NCBI RefSeq assembly: GCF_003363015.1
Contig: NZ_QRAP01000001.1
Span: forward strand, 62,001-126,000
Source: Enterobacillus tribolii
GTDB taxonomy: Bacteria > Pseudomonadota > Gammaproteobacteria > Enterobacterales > Enterobacteriaceae
Length of the DNA: 64,000 nt
Reading direction: 5' to 3'
Shown here: positions 40,316 to 51,636 of the stretch, in pieces
Position numbering within the stretch: the stretch's first letter is position 1
How the letters are laid out: the number at the start of each line of letters is the position of its first letter
Position numbers and translations under genes: made by a program
The notes under the pieces: model-generated
What the model saw: the letters and a program-made list of their open reading frames with translations, nothing else
Database searches by the model: none
Told to the model about the DNA's origin: nothing

Positions 40316-41415
40316 CAGTTGCGCGCCTCGAAATCAATACGGGGATCGACGAGGGTGTAGGTGATATCGCTGACGATGTTCAGCAACAGGCCGATCAGCG
40401 TGAAAATGTACAACGTGCCGAACATTACCGGGTAATCGCGTTGCAACGTGGCGTCGTACCCCAACAGGCCGAGGCCGTTAAGGGAGAAGATGACCTCAAT
40501 CAGCAGCGAGCCGGTAAAAAACATGCTGATGAACGTGGCCGGGAAACCGGCGATCACCAGTAGCATCGCGTTGCGGAATACGTGGCGGTAAAGGATTTTT
40601 TTATCATCCAGCCCTTTGGCGCGGGCGGTGGTGACGTACTGCTTACGCACTTCGTCGAGAAATGAGTTTTTGGTCAGCATGGTCAGCGTGGCGAAGCCGC
40701 CGATCACCGTTGCGAGTACCGGCAGCGTGATATGCCACAGGTAATCGGTCACTTTCTGATACCAGGGCAGGGTATCGAAGTTGCTGGACACCAGCCCGCG
40801 CAACGGAAAGAGATCCCAGTAGCTGCCGCCGGCAAACAACACGATCAGCACCATGGCGAAAAGAAACGCAGGAATGGCGTAGCCGATGATAATCAGCGTA
40901 CTGCTCCAGGTGTCAAATGCGCTGCCGTTATACACCGCCTTGCGGATGCCCAGCGGAATCGACACCAGGTAAATAATCAGCGTGCTCCACAGGCCGAGGG
41001 AAATGGAAACCGGCATGCTGCTTGTGATCAGCGACATTACCGAACCGCCGCGGAACAGGCTGTCGCCGAAATCGAAGCGGATGTAGTTCCACAGCATGGT
41101 GAAATAGCGCTCGTGCAGCGGTTTATCAAAGCCGAAACGGTGTTTGATCTCGGCAATCACTTCCGGGTCAAGCCCGCGCGAGCCACGGTACTGGCCGTCG
41201 CCGAGGTTCGCGGAACCCAAACCGGCGGAGGCCGCGCTGGAATACTCAGCTCCGCCGCCCGCGTTAAGCCCGCTGCCGCGACCGAATTCGATGGCGGCGA
41301 TGGCCTGATCGACCGGCCCGCCGGGAGCGATTTGGACGATAAAAAAGTTAATGGTAATAATTGCCCACAGCGTGGGAATAATCAGCAGTAAACGGCGTAT
41401 CAGGTAGGCAGTCAC
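40315..41415 (-). CDS. yejB: Peptide ABC importer permease YejB
   Basis: The second inner-membrane permease, 366 residues, starting [19 protein letters not shown] as in OppB/DppB proteins. It carries a YejB-specific glycine/serine-rich periplasmic insertion (about residues 45-85). The EAA loop is [20 protein letters not shown]. It lies 15 bp after yejA. Confidence 0.96.
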   Translation of the reverse strand: MTAYLIRRLLLIIPTLWAIITINFFIVQIAPGGPVDQAIAAIEFGRGSGLNAGGGAEYSSAASAGLGSANLGDGQYRGSRGLDPEVIAEIKHRFGFDKPLHERYFTMLWNYIRFDFGDSLFRGGSVMSLITSSMPVSISLGLWSTLIIYLVSIPLGIRKAVYNGSAFDTWSSTLIIIGYAIPAFLFAMVLIVLFAGGSYWDLFPLRGLVSSNFDTLPWYQKVTDYLWHITLPVLATVIGGFATLTMLTKNSFLDEVRKQYVTTARAKGLDDKKILYRHVFRNAMLLVIAGFPATFISMFFTGSLLIEVIFSLNGLGLLGYDATLQRDYPVMFGTLYIFTLIGLLLNIVSDITYTLVDPRIDFEARN

Positions 41416-41430
41416 GGATTCTCCTTAGTT

Positions 41431-43242
41431 TCAACGCCGTTGTTCAGGCAGGCGCGACGCGCGGTTCACGTCGTACCACCAGGTATCGAAGCCCAGGCTG
41501 TAAGTCGGGCGCAGTGCGGGCATGGAGAACTTATCCCAGTAGGCCAGACGGTCGTGATTGGAATACCACATCGGCAGCATGTAGTAGTTCCAGGTCAGCA
41601 CCCGGTCCAACGCCCGTCCGAGCGCACGCAGGGCATCAGGTTTGCCCTGATTGGCGATGATTTCGGCCACCAGCGTATCAACGGCGGGGTCCTGCACGCC
41701 GGGTGCGTTCCACGACGAATCCAGGTAGTGGGAGTCCCACAGGATTTTCAGCGAGGTTTCCGGATAGTTCATGCCCTGATAAACCGTCGGCATCATGTCG
41801 TAGTCCCGCTTACGCATGCGGTTGAGGTACTGCGACGTGTCGATCTGGCGGATTTCCATGGTAATGCCCAGCCGCGCCAGATTGTGCTGGAATGGCTGAA
41901 CGTACTGGAAATTACTGCCGGAGAGCAGCAAAAGTTCGAAAACGAACGGCTTGCCGGTCTGCTTATTGACCAGGCGCTGATCCTTCACTTCCCAGCCGGC
42001 TTCTTCCAGCAGCCTGGCCGCTTTAAGCAGGTTTTCCCGATCGTTGCCGCTGCCGTCGGTCTGCGGCGGCTGATAGATTTGGCTGAGCGTCTCCGCCGGA
42101 ATTTTATCCTTCAGCGGCGCCAGCCAGCCCAGTTCTGCCGCATCGGGGTAGCTGCGTGCGGCGTACGGGGTATTCTGGAAGTAGCTGTCGGTGCGCTGAT
42201 AAGCACCGTAATACAGCGCTTTGTTCATCCAGTTGAAATCAAACGCCAGGGTGATGGCTTCGCGCACCCGCCGGTCGGCGAAGATAGGGCGTTTGATGTT
42301 GAAGGCCAGCCAACGGGTGTCCTGCGCTGCCTGGTTGATGTCATCCTGGGTAACGATGTATTTGCGCGCAAAGTTGCCGCCTTTATACTGCGTCGCCCAG
42401 TTTTTCGGCGACGTTTCAATACGGAAGTCGTAAGCGCCGGCCTTAAAGGCTTCCAGCGAGACTTTGTCGTCCTGATAGTAATCGTAGCGGATGGTGTCGA
42501 AGTTAAAGCGCCCGCGGTTGACCGGCAGGTTTGCCGCCCAATAATCACGCACCCGCGCATAGGTCACGTATTGCCCCAGACGATAGTCGGAAACCCGGTA
42601 CGGGCCGCTGCCCAGCGGCGGGGTGCTCAGCGGATCGGAAAGTTTGTGGTGCTGCCAGTAACTGGCGGGCATGATCTTCAGGCCGCCGATCAGGCTGAGC
42701 ATCATCTCTTTGTCCGGTTCGGGAAGCTCGAAGCGGACCGTCAGGCGGGAAATGGCCTTCACCTTTACGCCGCGATAAAAGCTGCGGAACTGGGGAACCC
42801 CTTCGGTCGTGAATTTATTAAAACTGAACTCGACGTCTTTTGCGGTGATCGGGGTATTGTCCTGAAAACGGGCATTGGCGTTCAGGTTGACTTCGGCCCA
42901 GCGATACTGGCTGTCGTAACGCACGGACTCGCCGATCAGCGGATAATAGCTGCCGATTTCATCGGCAGAGGAGGCAAACAGGGTATCGTACATTTCGCCG
43001 CTGCGGGCGGCCGGGTTACCGCGCATCGAGTAACGGTTGAAGCTGTCGTAGGTGCCGATGGCGGCAAGCGTGATGTCGCCGCCTTTGGGCGCGGCGGGGT
43101 TTACGTAATCGAAGTGCGTAAAGTCGCTGGTGTATTTAGGCTCGCCGAGGATGGACAGGGCATAGCTCTCATTGATGGTATCCGCCCGGACGTTCAGGCT
43201 CAGCAACGAAAAAAACAGTGCGATCAACACGCGCGCATACAT
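41431..43242 (-). CDS. yejA: Peptide-binding protein YejA
   Basis: The periplasmic solute-binding protein (SBP family 5) of the Yej importer, 603 residues. A signal peptide with cleavage near NVRA/D is followed by the characteristic SYALSILGEPKYTSDFTHFD segment. The YGAYQRTDSYFQNTPYA region is also typical. First gene of the operon; the promoter must lie in 43243-43456, downstream of pdeN. Confidence 0.96.
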   Translation of the reverse strand: MYARVLIALFFSLLSLNVRADTINESYALSILGEPKYTSDFTHFDYVNPAAPKGGDITLAAIGTYDSFNRYSMRGNPAARSGEMYDTLFASSADEIGSYYPLIGESVRYDSQYRWAEVNLNANARFQDNTPITAKDVEFSFNKFTTEGVPQFRSFYRGVKVKAISRLTVRFELPEPDKEMMLSLIGGLKIMPASYWQHHKLSDPLSTPPLGSGPYRVSDYRLGQYVTYARVRDYWAANLPVNRGRFNFDTIRYDYYQDDKVSLEAFKAGAYDFRIETSPKNWATQYKGGNFARKYIVTQDDINQAAQDTRWLAFNIKRPIFADRRVREAITLAFDFNWMNKALYYGAYQRTDSYFQNTPYAARSYPDAAELGWLAPLKDKIPAETLSQIYQPPQTDGSGNDRENLLKAARLLEEAGWEVKDQRLVNKQTGKPFVFELLLLSGSNFQYVQPFQHNLARLGITMEIRQIDTSQYLNRMRKRDYDMMPTVYQGMNYPETSLKILWDSHYLDSSWNAPGVQDPAVDTLVAEIIANQGKPDALRALGRALDRVLTWNYYMLPMWYSNHDRLAYWDKFSMPALRPTYSLGFDTWWYDVNRASRLPEQRR

Positions 43243-43456
43243 AGACCAATAAGCTCCCGCTCAGAAAACAGACAAAGGGTGATGCCGTCACACCGCGTTG
43301 TTCCCACATGAACCATTTGCTTCCTGCGGAAAGGTAAGACCGGCCAAACGCCTCCCGTCACCGCACTCCTGCGGATATACCAATAATATCAATATAATGG
43401 CTTTTGCGGGATAAAAGTTTATTAAGTGACGTTTTTTTGCCTTTCTTTTATCCGAT

Positions 43457-45031
43457 TTACACGGCGGGGCGCTGCCAGTGACGTATGAAATCCTGCAGTT
43501 GCGCCAGGGGAATCGGCCGGCAATAGAGAAACCCCTGAAAATAGTGTACGCCGCGTTTACGCAGGTATTCCGCCTGCTCTTCGTTCTCTACGCCCTCCGC
43601 GACTACGCGGAGCTGAAGTTTTTCCGCCAGCGAAAGCACGGCGTCCAGTACCGGCGCGGTTACGGTGTCCATGCCGATGGAGTGAATGAAGCCCCGGTCG
43701 ATTTTCAGATAATCGATTTTGTAGCGCTCCAGGTAGATGAGCGCGCTGTGCCCGGTGCCGAAGTCGTCAATGGAAATGGCGACGTTTTGCTGGTGCAGCC
43801 AGTCGAAAATCTCCTCCGCATCGCCGTGTTGCACCATGCTGCGTTCGGTGATTTCAAACACCGCCTGAAAGTGCGCGGGCGGCAGTTGAGAGAGAAATTC
43901 CAGGACGTCGCCGCGAAAGTCGGGATCGGTGAGCTGCGACGGCGCGATATTGATGCCGAGCTTGACGTCGGCCGACAGCAGCGACGTCAGCTGATGCGCT
44001 TCGCGCGCGACCTGCGCCAGAATGTAGCGGGTGAGAGGGATGATAAGCCCCTGCGCTTCGCAGTAAGGAATGAACTGGTCCGGCGGGATCAGCCCCAGGC
44101 GGGGGTGCTTCCAGCGGATCAGGATTTCGATGCCGCCGATGCTCATGTCATCAGCATGAATAACCGGTTGGTAAACCAGGAAAAACTCACGGTTTTTGAT
44201 GCCGCGCAGAATGTCGCGGTCGGCCCTGGTGCGCTGGGAGAGGATGTAATAGGTGGTCATCCAGGCCAGGGCGAAAAACAGCGCGGTCAGCGAGGTCAGC
44301 CAGCTGATGTCGCCGCTGCTCAGCGGACGTCCATAGAGCCGGAAAGAAAAGCGGTTGCGTTCGGGATCGGAGAGCGAAACCGACGGGTTGTTGGGTAATG
44401 CCGATGCTTTGATGATGCCGGGGGCGAAGGTGCTGATGGCTCTGTCCTGTACAATCAGGGCCAGCCCGGAGGCGGTGCGCTCGCGGGCGAAAAACAGCAT
44501 ATACGGCGCAGGGTCGATATCCAGGGTCATGATGACGCCGGTGTCGGCTCCCGGCCCGGACGCCATCCAGGCTGCCAGGACGGGTTTGTCGTGGATAATC
44601 GGCGTACCTTGCTGTAAACGGATATCCGACGGCTGACTCAAATTCAGTTCCGGATAAATATGCTTGACCGGAATAAACATCGTGCGCGTGGCGGAGGAGC
44701 AGTAGGCGACGCCGTGCCGAACCAGCAGATATGTCCGCACACCGGGGGCAAACGCCGCCGAACTGGAGAGATTGTCGTAAACGTCCTTGCAGGGCAGGCG
44801 CGACAGCGGCAGCAGGTTTTCTATGCGCTTTTGCATGTCGTCGGCAAACCTGGCGGCGTAAGCGACGTCGCTGCGCGCGACGTCCCGCTGCTGGACTTTG
44901 CGGTAGTTGTACAGGGAATGTCCGACCACGAAGAAAAACAGGCAGGTGACAAGCAGGGCAACCAGGGTAGGGAGCAAAATACGAAAACGCGAAGGCGCTG
45001 TTTTATTATAAAGCGTTGCCTGTAATCCCAT
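43457..45031 (-). CDS. pdeN: CSS-motif cyclic di-GMP phosphodiesterase (PdeN/Rtn type)
   Basis: An inner-membrane enzyme that hydrolyses c-di-GMP. Two helices (about residues 20-42 and 240-260) frame a periplasmic CSS sensor domain with the YCSSA motif. The C-terminal EAL domain has EIL in place of EAL, but the other catalytic residues are present: N in GINIAPSQL, E in FEITERS, the DD of DDFGTGHS, K in YLKIDRG, E in AEGVE and Q in FQGFL. Activity is expected. In E. coli pdeN (rtn) also precedes yejA. The start at 45031 (MGLQATLYN) is a choice; the frame is open for 22 more codons to an ATG at 45097, and neither has a strong ribosome site. Confidence 0.87.
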   Translation of the reverse strand: MGLQATLYNKTAPSRFRILLPTLVALLVTCLFFFVVGHSLYNYRKVQQRDVARSDVAYAARFADDMQKRIENLLPLSRLPCKDVYDNLSSSAAFAPGVRTYLLVRHGVAYCSSATRTMFIPVKHIYPELNLSQPSDIRLQQGTPIIHDKPVLAAWMASGPGADTGVIMTLDIDPAPYMLFFARERTASGLALIVQDRAISTFAPGIIKASALPNNPSVSLSDPERNRFSFRLYGRPLSSGDISWLTSLTALFFALAWMTTYYILSQRTRADRDILRGIKNREFFLVYQPVIHADDMSIGGIEILIRWKHPRLGLIPPDQFIPYCEAQGLIIPLTRYILAQVAREAHQLTSLLSADVKLGINIAPSQLTDPDFRGDVLEFLSQLPPAHFQAVFEITERSMVQHGDAEEIFDWLHQQNVAISIDDFGTGHSALIYLERYKIDYLKIDRGFIHSIGMDTVTAPVLDAVLSLAEKLQLRVVAEGVENEEQAEYLRKRGVHYFQGFLYCRPIPLAQLQDFIRHWQRPAV

Positions 45032-45303
45032 TATATTATTGCCCCGGTCGGTGCTGTATTGGCGTATGACATATTCAGGCGCCAGAAAGTAAGACATTTC
45101 GGATGAAAAATACAGGTTTTCTCATTAATTGTATTGTGGGTATCCGGTTGAACGTTTTGGCGGATGAAATTGAATCAACTATAGCCTAAATCAGCCAGTT
45201 AGCGCGAAGCCTCCTGTTCAGTTCCGCTGCGGGGCGAATCTGATGCGGGTATACTGGGGGATATCGGAACAGCAGCCAGAAATTTTATTGTAATTTGTGT
45301 GAT

Positions 45304-46254
45304 ATGACTATGAAAAAGCCCTTATCTTCCGGCGGAGCTTCTCCGGCGGTAAAAAATAATTTACACCCGCGCAGCCGCCATCGCGGGCGGTACGATTTTC
45401 CGGCGTTGTGCGCGGCGTTGCCCGAACTGAACGAATTCGTGCGGCGCAATGAATGGGGCGATTTGAGCGTGGATTTCGCCGATCCCCGGGCGGTAATTTG
45501 CCTTAACCGGGCTTTGCTGAGCCAGCATTATAACGTGGCGCACTGGCAGATACCGCCGGGCGCGTTATGTCCGCCGGTTCCGGGGCGTGCGGATTATATT
45601 CATTACCTGGCGGATTTGTTGGCCGCCGACGGCCAGAACGTTATTCCCCGCGGGCCGCAGGTCAGCGTACTTGATATCGGTACGGGCGCGAGCTGCATTT
45701 ACCCGCTGATCGGTCAGGCGGAATACGGTTGGCGTTTTACCGGTACGGAAACCGATCCGGCCTCGGTCAAAGCCGCGGCGGCGATCGTCAGCGCCAATCC
45801 GGGGCTGTCGACCGCGATCCGCCTGCGTACCCAGCCAGATCCGCTGCACATTTTCCGCGGCGTGATCAAAAAAGGCGAACGCTACACCGCGACACTGTGC
45901 AACCCGCCGTTTCATGCCTCTGAGCAACAGGCTGGCGAAGGCGCGCAGCGTAAGCGCCGCAATCTCGGTTTGGAGGATAAGCCGGCGCTGAACTTCGGCG
46001 GCACCGCCGGGGAGTTATGGTGTGAAGGCGGTGAGACGGGCTTCATCACCCGGATGATCAAAGAGAGCGCGGAATTCGCCAGCCAGGTCAACTGGTTCAC
46101 CAGCCTGGTGTCGCGTAAAGAAAACCTGAAACCGCTCTATCAGGCGTTAAGGGACGTCGGTGCGCGGGAAGTCAAAACGGTGGAAATGGCGCAGGGCCAG
46201 AAAGTCAGCCGCTTCATCGCCTGGACGTTTTTACCGGCGGAAAAGCGTAAATAA
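45304..46254 (+). CDS. rlmF: 23S rRNA m6A1618 methyltransferase RlmF
   Basis: A SAM-dependent enzyme that methylates A1618 in 23S rRNA. It contains the [20 protein letters not shown] block, SAM motif [16 protein letters not shown] and catalytic [16 protein letters not shown] and [11 protein letters not shown] also match E. coli YbiN. Start choice is ATG 45304; ATG 45310 is equally possible. In E. coli the gene is at ybiN, so its place between pdeN and glnQ is a local difference. Confidence 0.94.
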   Translation: MTMKKPLSSGGASPAVKNNLHPRSRHRGRYDFPALCAALPELNEFVRRNEWGDLSVDFADPRAVICLNRALLSQHYNVAHWQIPPGALCPPVPGRADYIHYLADLLAADGQNVIPRGPQVSVLDIGTGASCIYPLIGQAEYGWRFTGTETDPASVKAAAAIVSANPGLSTAIRLRTQPDPLHIFRGVIKKGERYTATLCNPPFHASEQQAGEGAQRKRRNLGLEDKPALNFGGTAGELWCEGGETGFITRMIKESAEFASQVNWFTSLVSRKENLKPLYQALRDVGAREVKTVEMAQGQKVSRFIAWTFLPAEKRK

Positions 46255-46265
46255 GAACGGGTAAG

Positions 46266-46291
46266 CCGCAGCCCCGGTGAAGGGGCTGCGG
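46266..46291. terminator. rlmF/glnQ convergent hairpin
   Basis: A perfect 10-bp stem CCGCAGCCCC / GGGGCTGCGG with a 6-base loop between the convergent stop codons. There is no T-run on either side, so it may need Rho or act mainly as an RNA stabiliser. Confidence 0.6.
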
Positions 46292-46298
46292 GCGGCAA

Positions 46299-47021
46299 TT
46301 ACGAAACGTGTTGCAGGAACTCCCTCAACCGTTCGCTCGGCGGCGCCGTGATCAGCGCATCCGGCTCGCCGTCCTCGGCAATCCGTCCTTTATCAACGAA
46401 AATCAGGCGTGACGCCACCTTCTGCGCAAAGCCGATTTCGTGCGTGACGATCACCATCGTCATGCCTTCTTCGGCCAGATCCTGCATGACCTTCAGCACT
46501 TCGTGGCGCAGTTCCGGGTCGAGCGCGGACGTCGGCTCGTCAAACAGCATCATTTTCGGTTTCACCGCCAGGGCGCGGGCGATCGCCACGCGCTGCTGCT
46601 GACCGCCGGAAAGTTCGGACGGATAATGATGCGCGCGTTCGGAAAGCCCGACCTTCTCCAGCAGCGCCCGGGCGCGCTTTTCCGCCTCGGCCTTGCTCAT
46701 GTGGCGTACGCGGATCGGCCCGAACATCACGTTTTCCAGCGCCGTCAGGTGTGGGAACAGGTAAAACTGCTGGAACACCATACCGGCTTCCTGGCGGATC
46801 AGGCGTTCGTCCACTTTCGGGTCGTTGACCATCAGGCCATCGACGATTAACTCACCGCGGGTAATCTCTTCCAGCTTGTTGATGCAGCGTAACAGCGTGG
46901 ATTTGCCGGAGCCGGACGGCCCGATAATCACCACGACCTCGCCCTGATTGATCTTCAGGTTGATGTCGTGCAGGACTTCCGTCTGACCGAAGTTTTTATC
47001 AACGTGTTTGAATTCAATCAT
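46299..47021 (-). CDS. glnQ: Glutamine ABC transporter ATPase GlnQ
   Basis: The cytoplasmic ATPase of the high-affinity glutamine importer, 240 residues (equal to E. coli). Walker [10 protein letters not shown] near residue 34, signature LSGGQQQRV, Walker [13 protein letters not shown] and switch histidine in IVTHEIGFA. The start overlaps the glnP stop by 4 bp. Confidence 0.97.
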   Translation of the reverse strand: MIEFKHVDKNFGQTEVLHDINLKINQGEVVVIIGPSGSGKSTLLRCINKLEEITRGELIVDGLMVNDPKVDERLIRQEAGMVFQQFYLFPHLTALENVMFGPIRVRHMSKAEAEKRARALLEKVGLSERAHHYPSELSGGQQQRVAIARALAVKPKMMLFDEPTSALDPELRHEVLKVMQDLAEEGMTMVIVTHEIGFAQKVASRLIFVDKGRIAEDGEPDALITAPPSERLREFLQHVS

Positions 47022-47674
47022 AATATTTTCATTCTTTTCTCAAGGCGACGCATCACGAAGCTCAACGCCTGGGTGATGACCAGATACACGACGGCGACCG
47101 CGGTCCAGGTTTCCATGGCGCGGAAGTTACCGGCGATGATCTCCTGCCCCTGGCGGGTCAGCTCGGCCACGCCGATAACGATGAACAGCGAGGTATCTTT
47201 AATGCTGATAATCCACTGGTTGCCCAGCGGCGGCAGCATGCGGCGCAGGGCCAGCGGCATGATCACGTAGCGCAGGGTTTCGCGGCGCGACAGACCAAGG
47301 GCCAGACCGGCCTCGCGAAAACCGCTGTGAATTGACTGCACCGCGCCGCGGGTGATTTCGGCGATGTAGGCGCCGGAGTTGATCATGATGGTCACTACCG
47401 CGGCAGTGACCGGTTCGATACGCACCGGAACCATCAACGGCAGCGCGAAGTAGATGAACATGACCTGCACGACGATCGGCGTGCCGCGGATTAACTCGAT
47501 GAAAACCAGCGCGACGTGGCTGCTGAACCAGTCGCCGATTGCGCGGGCCAGGCCGGCAATCACACCGATAATCAGGCCGCCGCATAACCCGAGGATGGAA
47601 ATCCACAGGGTCAGTTTGGCGCCTTCGAGCAGAATGGGGAGGGCGGACCAAACGGCGCTCCATTCAAACTGCAT
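47018..47674 (-). CDS. glnP: Glutamine ABC transporter permease GlnP
   Basis: Inner-membrane permease, 218 residues, with about five helices and the polar-amino-acid permease loop [20 protein letters not shown]. It probably works as a homodimer with GlnQ. It lies 84 bp after glnH in the glnHPQ operon. Confidence 0.97.
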   Translation of the reverse strand: MQFEWSAVWSALPILLEGAKLTLWISILGLCGGLIIGVIAGLARAIGDWFSSHVALVFIELIRGTPIVVQVMFIYFALPLMVPVRIEPVTAAVVTIMINSGAYIAEITRGAVQSIHSGFREAGLALGLSRRETLRYVIMPLALRRMLPPLGNQWIISIKDTSLFIVIGVAELTRQGQEIIAGNFRAMETWTAVAVVYLVITQALSFVMRRLEKRMKIL

Positions 47675-47758
47675 GGAATATCTCCTGGAAACTTAATGAA
47701 AATAAATATCCCGGCGCGGCAAACGCCACGGCCGGGATGAAAAGCGCACTGGCGTTGA

Positions 47759-48550
<792 letters not shown>

Positions 48551-48570
48551 TTAACTACCCTTATCCTGAA

Positions 48571-48586
48571 TGAAAAAATCGTGCCA
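48571..48586 (-). promoter_or_regulatory. Sigma-54 promoter of glnHPQ
   Basis: Minus strand TGGCACGATTTTTTCA: a perfect -24 element (TGGCACG) and, at the correct 4-base spacing, TTTCA where the consensus is TTGCW. The weaker -12 implies strong dependence on the NtrC activator. It lies 66 bp upstream of the glnH ATG. Confidence 0.8.
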
Positions 48587-48658
48587 GTTTACTCCTCTTA
48601 GTAAATTCAAGGGATTAGACTGAATGTCTGGATGCAGGGCCACATTTGTCTGGCCTGA

Positions 48659-48674
48659 TGCACCATTTTGGTGC
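48659..48674. promoter_or_regulatory. NtrC enhancer site
   Basis: TGCACCATTTTGGTGC is a near-perfect match to the NtrC consensus TGCACCAWWWTGGTGCA. It lies about 75-90 bp upstream of the sigma-54 promoter, the usual enhancer position. Confidence 0.85.
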
Positions 48675-48707
48675 CCAATAATGGTGCTTATTGGTTTTTG
48701 TGGTGCA
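48673..48707. promoter_or_regulatory. Additional weaker NtrC half-sites
   Basis: Two further TGGTGC half-sites, in GCCCAATAATGGTGC (48674-48688) and TGTGGTGCA (48699-48707), follow the strong site. Arrays of one strong and several weak sites are typical of NtrC enhancers. Confidence 0.5.
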
Positions 48708-48870
48708 TCCTCTTAGGTTTAAGCCAAAAACACCGGGTAAACAATCGTTGGTTAACATTTGTGTTTCATAAATGCCAACTGAATCTAACTTTTTAACGGG
48801 GTGCGGTGACTTCTGCACGTAATTGGTGCAAAAGCCGCAGGTTGTGTGAAGAAAAGAGAGGGTGGAAAAC

Positions 48871-49290
48871 TCAGTTTGGCTGATAGAAGCGGCCGTTGAG
48901 CCATAGCCCGACGCCCTCCAGGCAGCCTTCAAAAGTTGGCGTGGGCATGTCATGCGGGGAATACCAACCCCAGCCTTCGCACTTTTCCGGTTCGCGGCGC
49001 TGGGGTTCGCCGCCGGCATAATCTGCTACTACGATCAGTGAAATCGAGTGAATGCCTTCGCTGAGCCAGGTTTTCAGGTTATTCACCACGCCGATCGTGC
49101 GCGGATTTTTTACGATCAGGCCGGTTTCTTCTTCCGTCTCGCGTACGGCGGTTTGCTCAAAGGTTTCTCCCTCTTCAACGCGCCCGCCGGGAATGGACCA
49201 ATAGGGGGCATAGCCGCCGCAGCGTTTTCCCATCAGGATTTGGTTTTTATCGTTAACGATGATGACTCCGACACCAACCATAATTGGCAT
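48871..49290 (-). CDS. Nudix hydrolase
   Basis: A 139-residue pyrophosphohydrolase with a complete Nudix box, GGRVEEGETFEQTAVRETEE followed by ETGL (G-x5-E-x7-REx-x-EE-x-G), near residues 36-58. The substrate is unknown; the general fold resembles NudG/NudI-type nucleotide hydrolases. The start at 49290 (MPIMVGVGVIIV) has GGAG 6 bases upstream, better than the ATG-like start 18 bases earlier. It lies between the NtrC region and fruB and is divergent from fruB. Confidence 0.88.
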   Translation of the reverse strand: MPIMVGVGVIIVNDKNQILMGKRCGGYAPYWSIPGGRVEEGETFEQTAVRETEEETGLIVKNPRTIGVVNNLKTWLSEGIHSISLIVVADYAGGEPQRREPEKCEGWGWYSPHDMPTPTFEGCLEGVGLWLNGRFYQPN

Positions 49291-49436
49291 GATTAACTCC
49301 GTCAGCAAACTTCAGCAAAATAATGGTAAACACTATTATGACGGACGGGCGTATGCAGGAAAAGTGTGCTGACGCTCAAAAAAATGCTATCAGCTTTTCC
49401 GTACCCCTTGCTTATTTTAAAGACGAAGACCAAACT

Positions 49437-49452
49437 CACGAAACGATTCAGC
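49437..49452. promoter_or_regulatory. Cra (FruR) operator, upstream
   Basis: On the minus strand GCTGAATCGTTTCG, matching the Cra consensus GCTGAAWCGNTTCA closely. It lies 90 bp before the fruB start. Confidence 0.85.
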
Positions 49453-49504
49453 GCTGTTGCGGATCTTGTCTTTCCCCGAAACAGCGTCAATTTTTCCCCA
49501 TTGA

Positions 49505-49520
49505 GCTGAAACGATTCAAT
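49505..49520. promoter_or_regulatory. Cra (FruR) operator, downstream
   Basis: GCTGAAACGATTCAAT, a full consensus Cra site, 21 bp before the fruB ATG. Two operators in tandem upstream of fruB is the E. coli arrangement; Cra represses until fructose-1-phosphate binds it. Confidence 0.88.
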
Positions 49521-49541
49521 TTCACTGGGCAAGGAGAACAT

Positions 49542-50687
49542 ATGTTTCATCTTTCCTTACAGGATATCCATCTGGCGGCGAACGCCGGGGATAAAGACGA
49601 TGCAATCCGGCAGGTTGCCGCGGCGCTGACTCAGGCTGGCTATGTCGGCGAAGGGTATGTGCAGGGGATGCTGAACCGGGAGCTGCAAACGTCCACCTAT
49701 CTGGGGAACGGCATCGCCATTCCTCACGGCACGACCGAAACCCGCGACCAGGTGCTGAACACCGGGGTACAGGTATTTCAGTTCCCCCAGGGAATTGAGT
49801 GGGGCGACGGGCAAAAAGCTTACGTGGTGATCGGTATTGCGGCGCGTTCGGACGAGCATCTGGCGCTGCTGCGTCAGCTGACCCGCGTGCTGGGCGATGA
49901 CAGCGTCGCAGGCCTGATGGCGAATACCACGTCGGCGGAAGAACTGCGCAGCCTGCTGATGGGCGAGCGTCTGGTGGCAGAATTCCGCTTTGACGCCACC
50001 ATGATTTCCCTGAACGTTCCCGCTGCCGATCTGGTCACGCTACAGGCGCTGAACGCCGGGCGTTTACAGCAGTTCGGCGCAGTTAATGCGGAGTTCGTCA
50101 GCGACGTGATTTCCCGCGAGCCGCTTAATCTGGGGCAGGGGATCTGGCTGAGCGACAGCGCATTGGGCAATCAGGCCAGCGCCGCCGCAGTGGCGCGTCC
50201 GCAGACGCCGTTTTTGTACCACGGGGAGCCGGTCGGCCTGCTGCTGACGGTTGCTATGGCGGATGAACAGCCGGAAGGCTTGTTGGGGCACCTCGGTAAC
50301 TTGCTTCAGCACCAGCAAGCTGAACGTTTGCTGAAGGCGCAGGACGCCGCGGCGATCGTGGCGCTGCTGACCAGCGAAACGGCCGCGGATGATGCGGACG
50401 ACGGCGTGCTGAGCGCGGAGTTTGTGCTGCGTAACGAGCACGGGCTGCATGCCCGCCCCGGCACCGTTCTGGTCAATACGATTAAACAGTTTGAAAGCCA
50501 GATAACCATCACCAACCTCGACGGCACCGGCGTTCCCGCGAACGGCCGCAGCCTGATGAAGGTGGTGGCGCTGGGGATTAAGAAAGGTCACCGCCTGCGG
50601 TTTACCGCTCAGGGCAGTGATGCGAAACAGGCATTAGAAACAATTGGCCAGGCCATCAGTGAAGGTCTGGGCGAGGGGGTAGCATGA
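49542..50687 (+). CDS. fruB: Fructose PTS fusion protein FruB (EIIA-FPr)
   Basis: The cytoplasmic phosphocarrier for fructose uptake (381 residues, E. coli 376). The N-terminal EIIA domain has its phosphohistidine in [13 protein letters not shown] near residue 62. A central linker domain follows, then a C-terminal HPr-like domain with the active histidine in [15 protein letters not shown] near residue 299. The start is ATG 49542, with AAGGAG 7 bases upstream; the frame is open further upstream but runs across both Cra operators. It overlaps fruK by 4 bp. Confidence 0.97.
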   Translation: MFHLSLQDIHLAANAGDKDDAIRQVAAALTQAGYVGEGYVQGMLNRELQTSTYLGNGIAIPHGTTETRDQVLNTGVQVFQFPQGIEWGDGQKAYVVIGIAARSDEHLALLRQLTRVLGDDSVAGLMANTTSAEELRSLLMGERLVAEFRFDATMISLNVPAADLVTLQALNAGRLQQFGAVNAEFVSDVISREPLNLGQGIWLSDSALGNQASAAAVARPQTPFLYHGEPVGLLLTVAMADEQPEGLLGHLGNLLQHQQAERLLKAQDAAAIVALLTSETAADDADDGVLSAEFVLRNEHGLHARPGTVLVNTIKQFESQITITNLDGTGVPANGRSLMKVVALGIKKGHRLRFTAQGSDAKQALETIGQAISEGLGEGVA

Positions 50688-51622
50688 GCAGAAGAGTTGC
50701 AACAATCACACTGAACCCGGCTTACGACCTGGTGGGGTACTGCGCTGAAATCGAGCGCGGAGAGGTTAACCGCGTGCAGACCGCGGGTCTTCACGCGGCG
50801 GGGAAAGGGATTAACGTTGCAAAGGTGCTGAAGGACCTGGGCATCGACGTCACCGTCGGCGGCTTTCTGGGTAAAGAGAACCAGGAGGGATTTCAGCAAC
50901 TGTTCAGCGAGCTGGGTATCGCCAACCGTTTTCAGGTGGTGAACGGCCGTACGCGCATTAACGTCAAGCTGACGGAGAAAGACGGCGCGGTTACCGATTT
51001 CAACTTCTCCGGTTTTGACGTTACCCGTCAGGACTGGGAGCGTTTTGTTAACGATTCCCTGAGCTGGCTGGGCCAGTTCGACATGGTATGCGTCAGCGGC
51101 AGCCTGCCCGCCGGGCTGAATCCGGATGATTTTACCGATTGGATGCGCCGTCTGCGTACCCAGTGCCCGTGCATTATTTTCGACAGCAGCCGCGAAGCGC
51201 TGGTGGCGGGCCTGAAAGCCGCGCCCTGGCTGGTGAAGCCGAACCGCCGCGAGCTGGAGATCTGGGCCGGACGCGAATTGCCGACGCTGGAAGACGTGGT
51301 CGGCGCAGCGCACGCGCTGCGCGATCAGGGCATCGCGCACGTTGTGATCTCACTCGGCGCGGAGGGCGCGCTGTGGGTCAATGCATCGGGCGCCTGGCTG
51401 GCGAAGCCGCCGGCCTGTGACGTGGTCAGTACGGTCGGCGCCGGGGATTCCATGGTCGGCGGCCTGATTTACGGCCTGATGATGCGCGAATCCAGCGAAC
51501 ATACCCTGCGCCTGGCGACGGCGGTAGCCGCGCTGGCCGTCAGCCAGAGCAACGTGGGCATCACCGATCGAACTCAACTGGCTTCCATGATGGCGCGCGT
51601 TGATTTGAAACCTTTTAACTGA
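50684..51622 (+). CDS. fruK: 1-phosphofructokinase FruK
   Basis: Phosphorylates fructose-1-phosphate to fructose-1,6-bisphosphate. A PfkB-family kinase of 312 residues (same as E. coli). The first signature is [20 protein letters not shown] near residue 65. The second signature contains the anion hole and catalytic Asp in [13 protein letters not shown] near residues 246-258. Its start codon overlaps the fruB stop (ATGA), so the two are coupled. Confidence 0.97.
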   Translation: MSRRVATITLNPAYDLVGYCAEIERGEVNRVQTAGLHAAGKGINVAKVLKDLGIDVTVGGFLGKENQEGFQQLFSELGIANRFQVVNGRTRINVKLTEKDGAVTDFNFSGFDVTRQDWERFVNDSLSWLGQFDMVCVSGSLPAGLNPDDFTDWMRRLRTQCPCIIFDSSREALVAGLKAAPWLVKPNRRELEIWAGRELPTLEDVVGAAHALRDQGIAHVVISLGAEGALWVNASGAWLAKPPACDVVSTVGAGDSMVGGLIYGLMMRESSEHTLRLATAVAALAVSQSNVGITDRTQLASMMARVDLKPFN

Positions 51623-51636
51623 GACAGGACGGTTCT

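Noticed and set aside
41440..43397. Long antisense frames opposite yejA
   Set aside because: Shadow frames of a well-supported gene; no homology or start signal.
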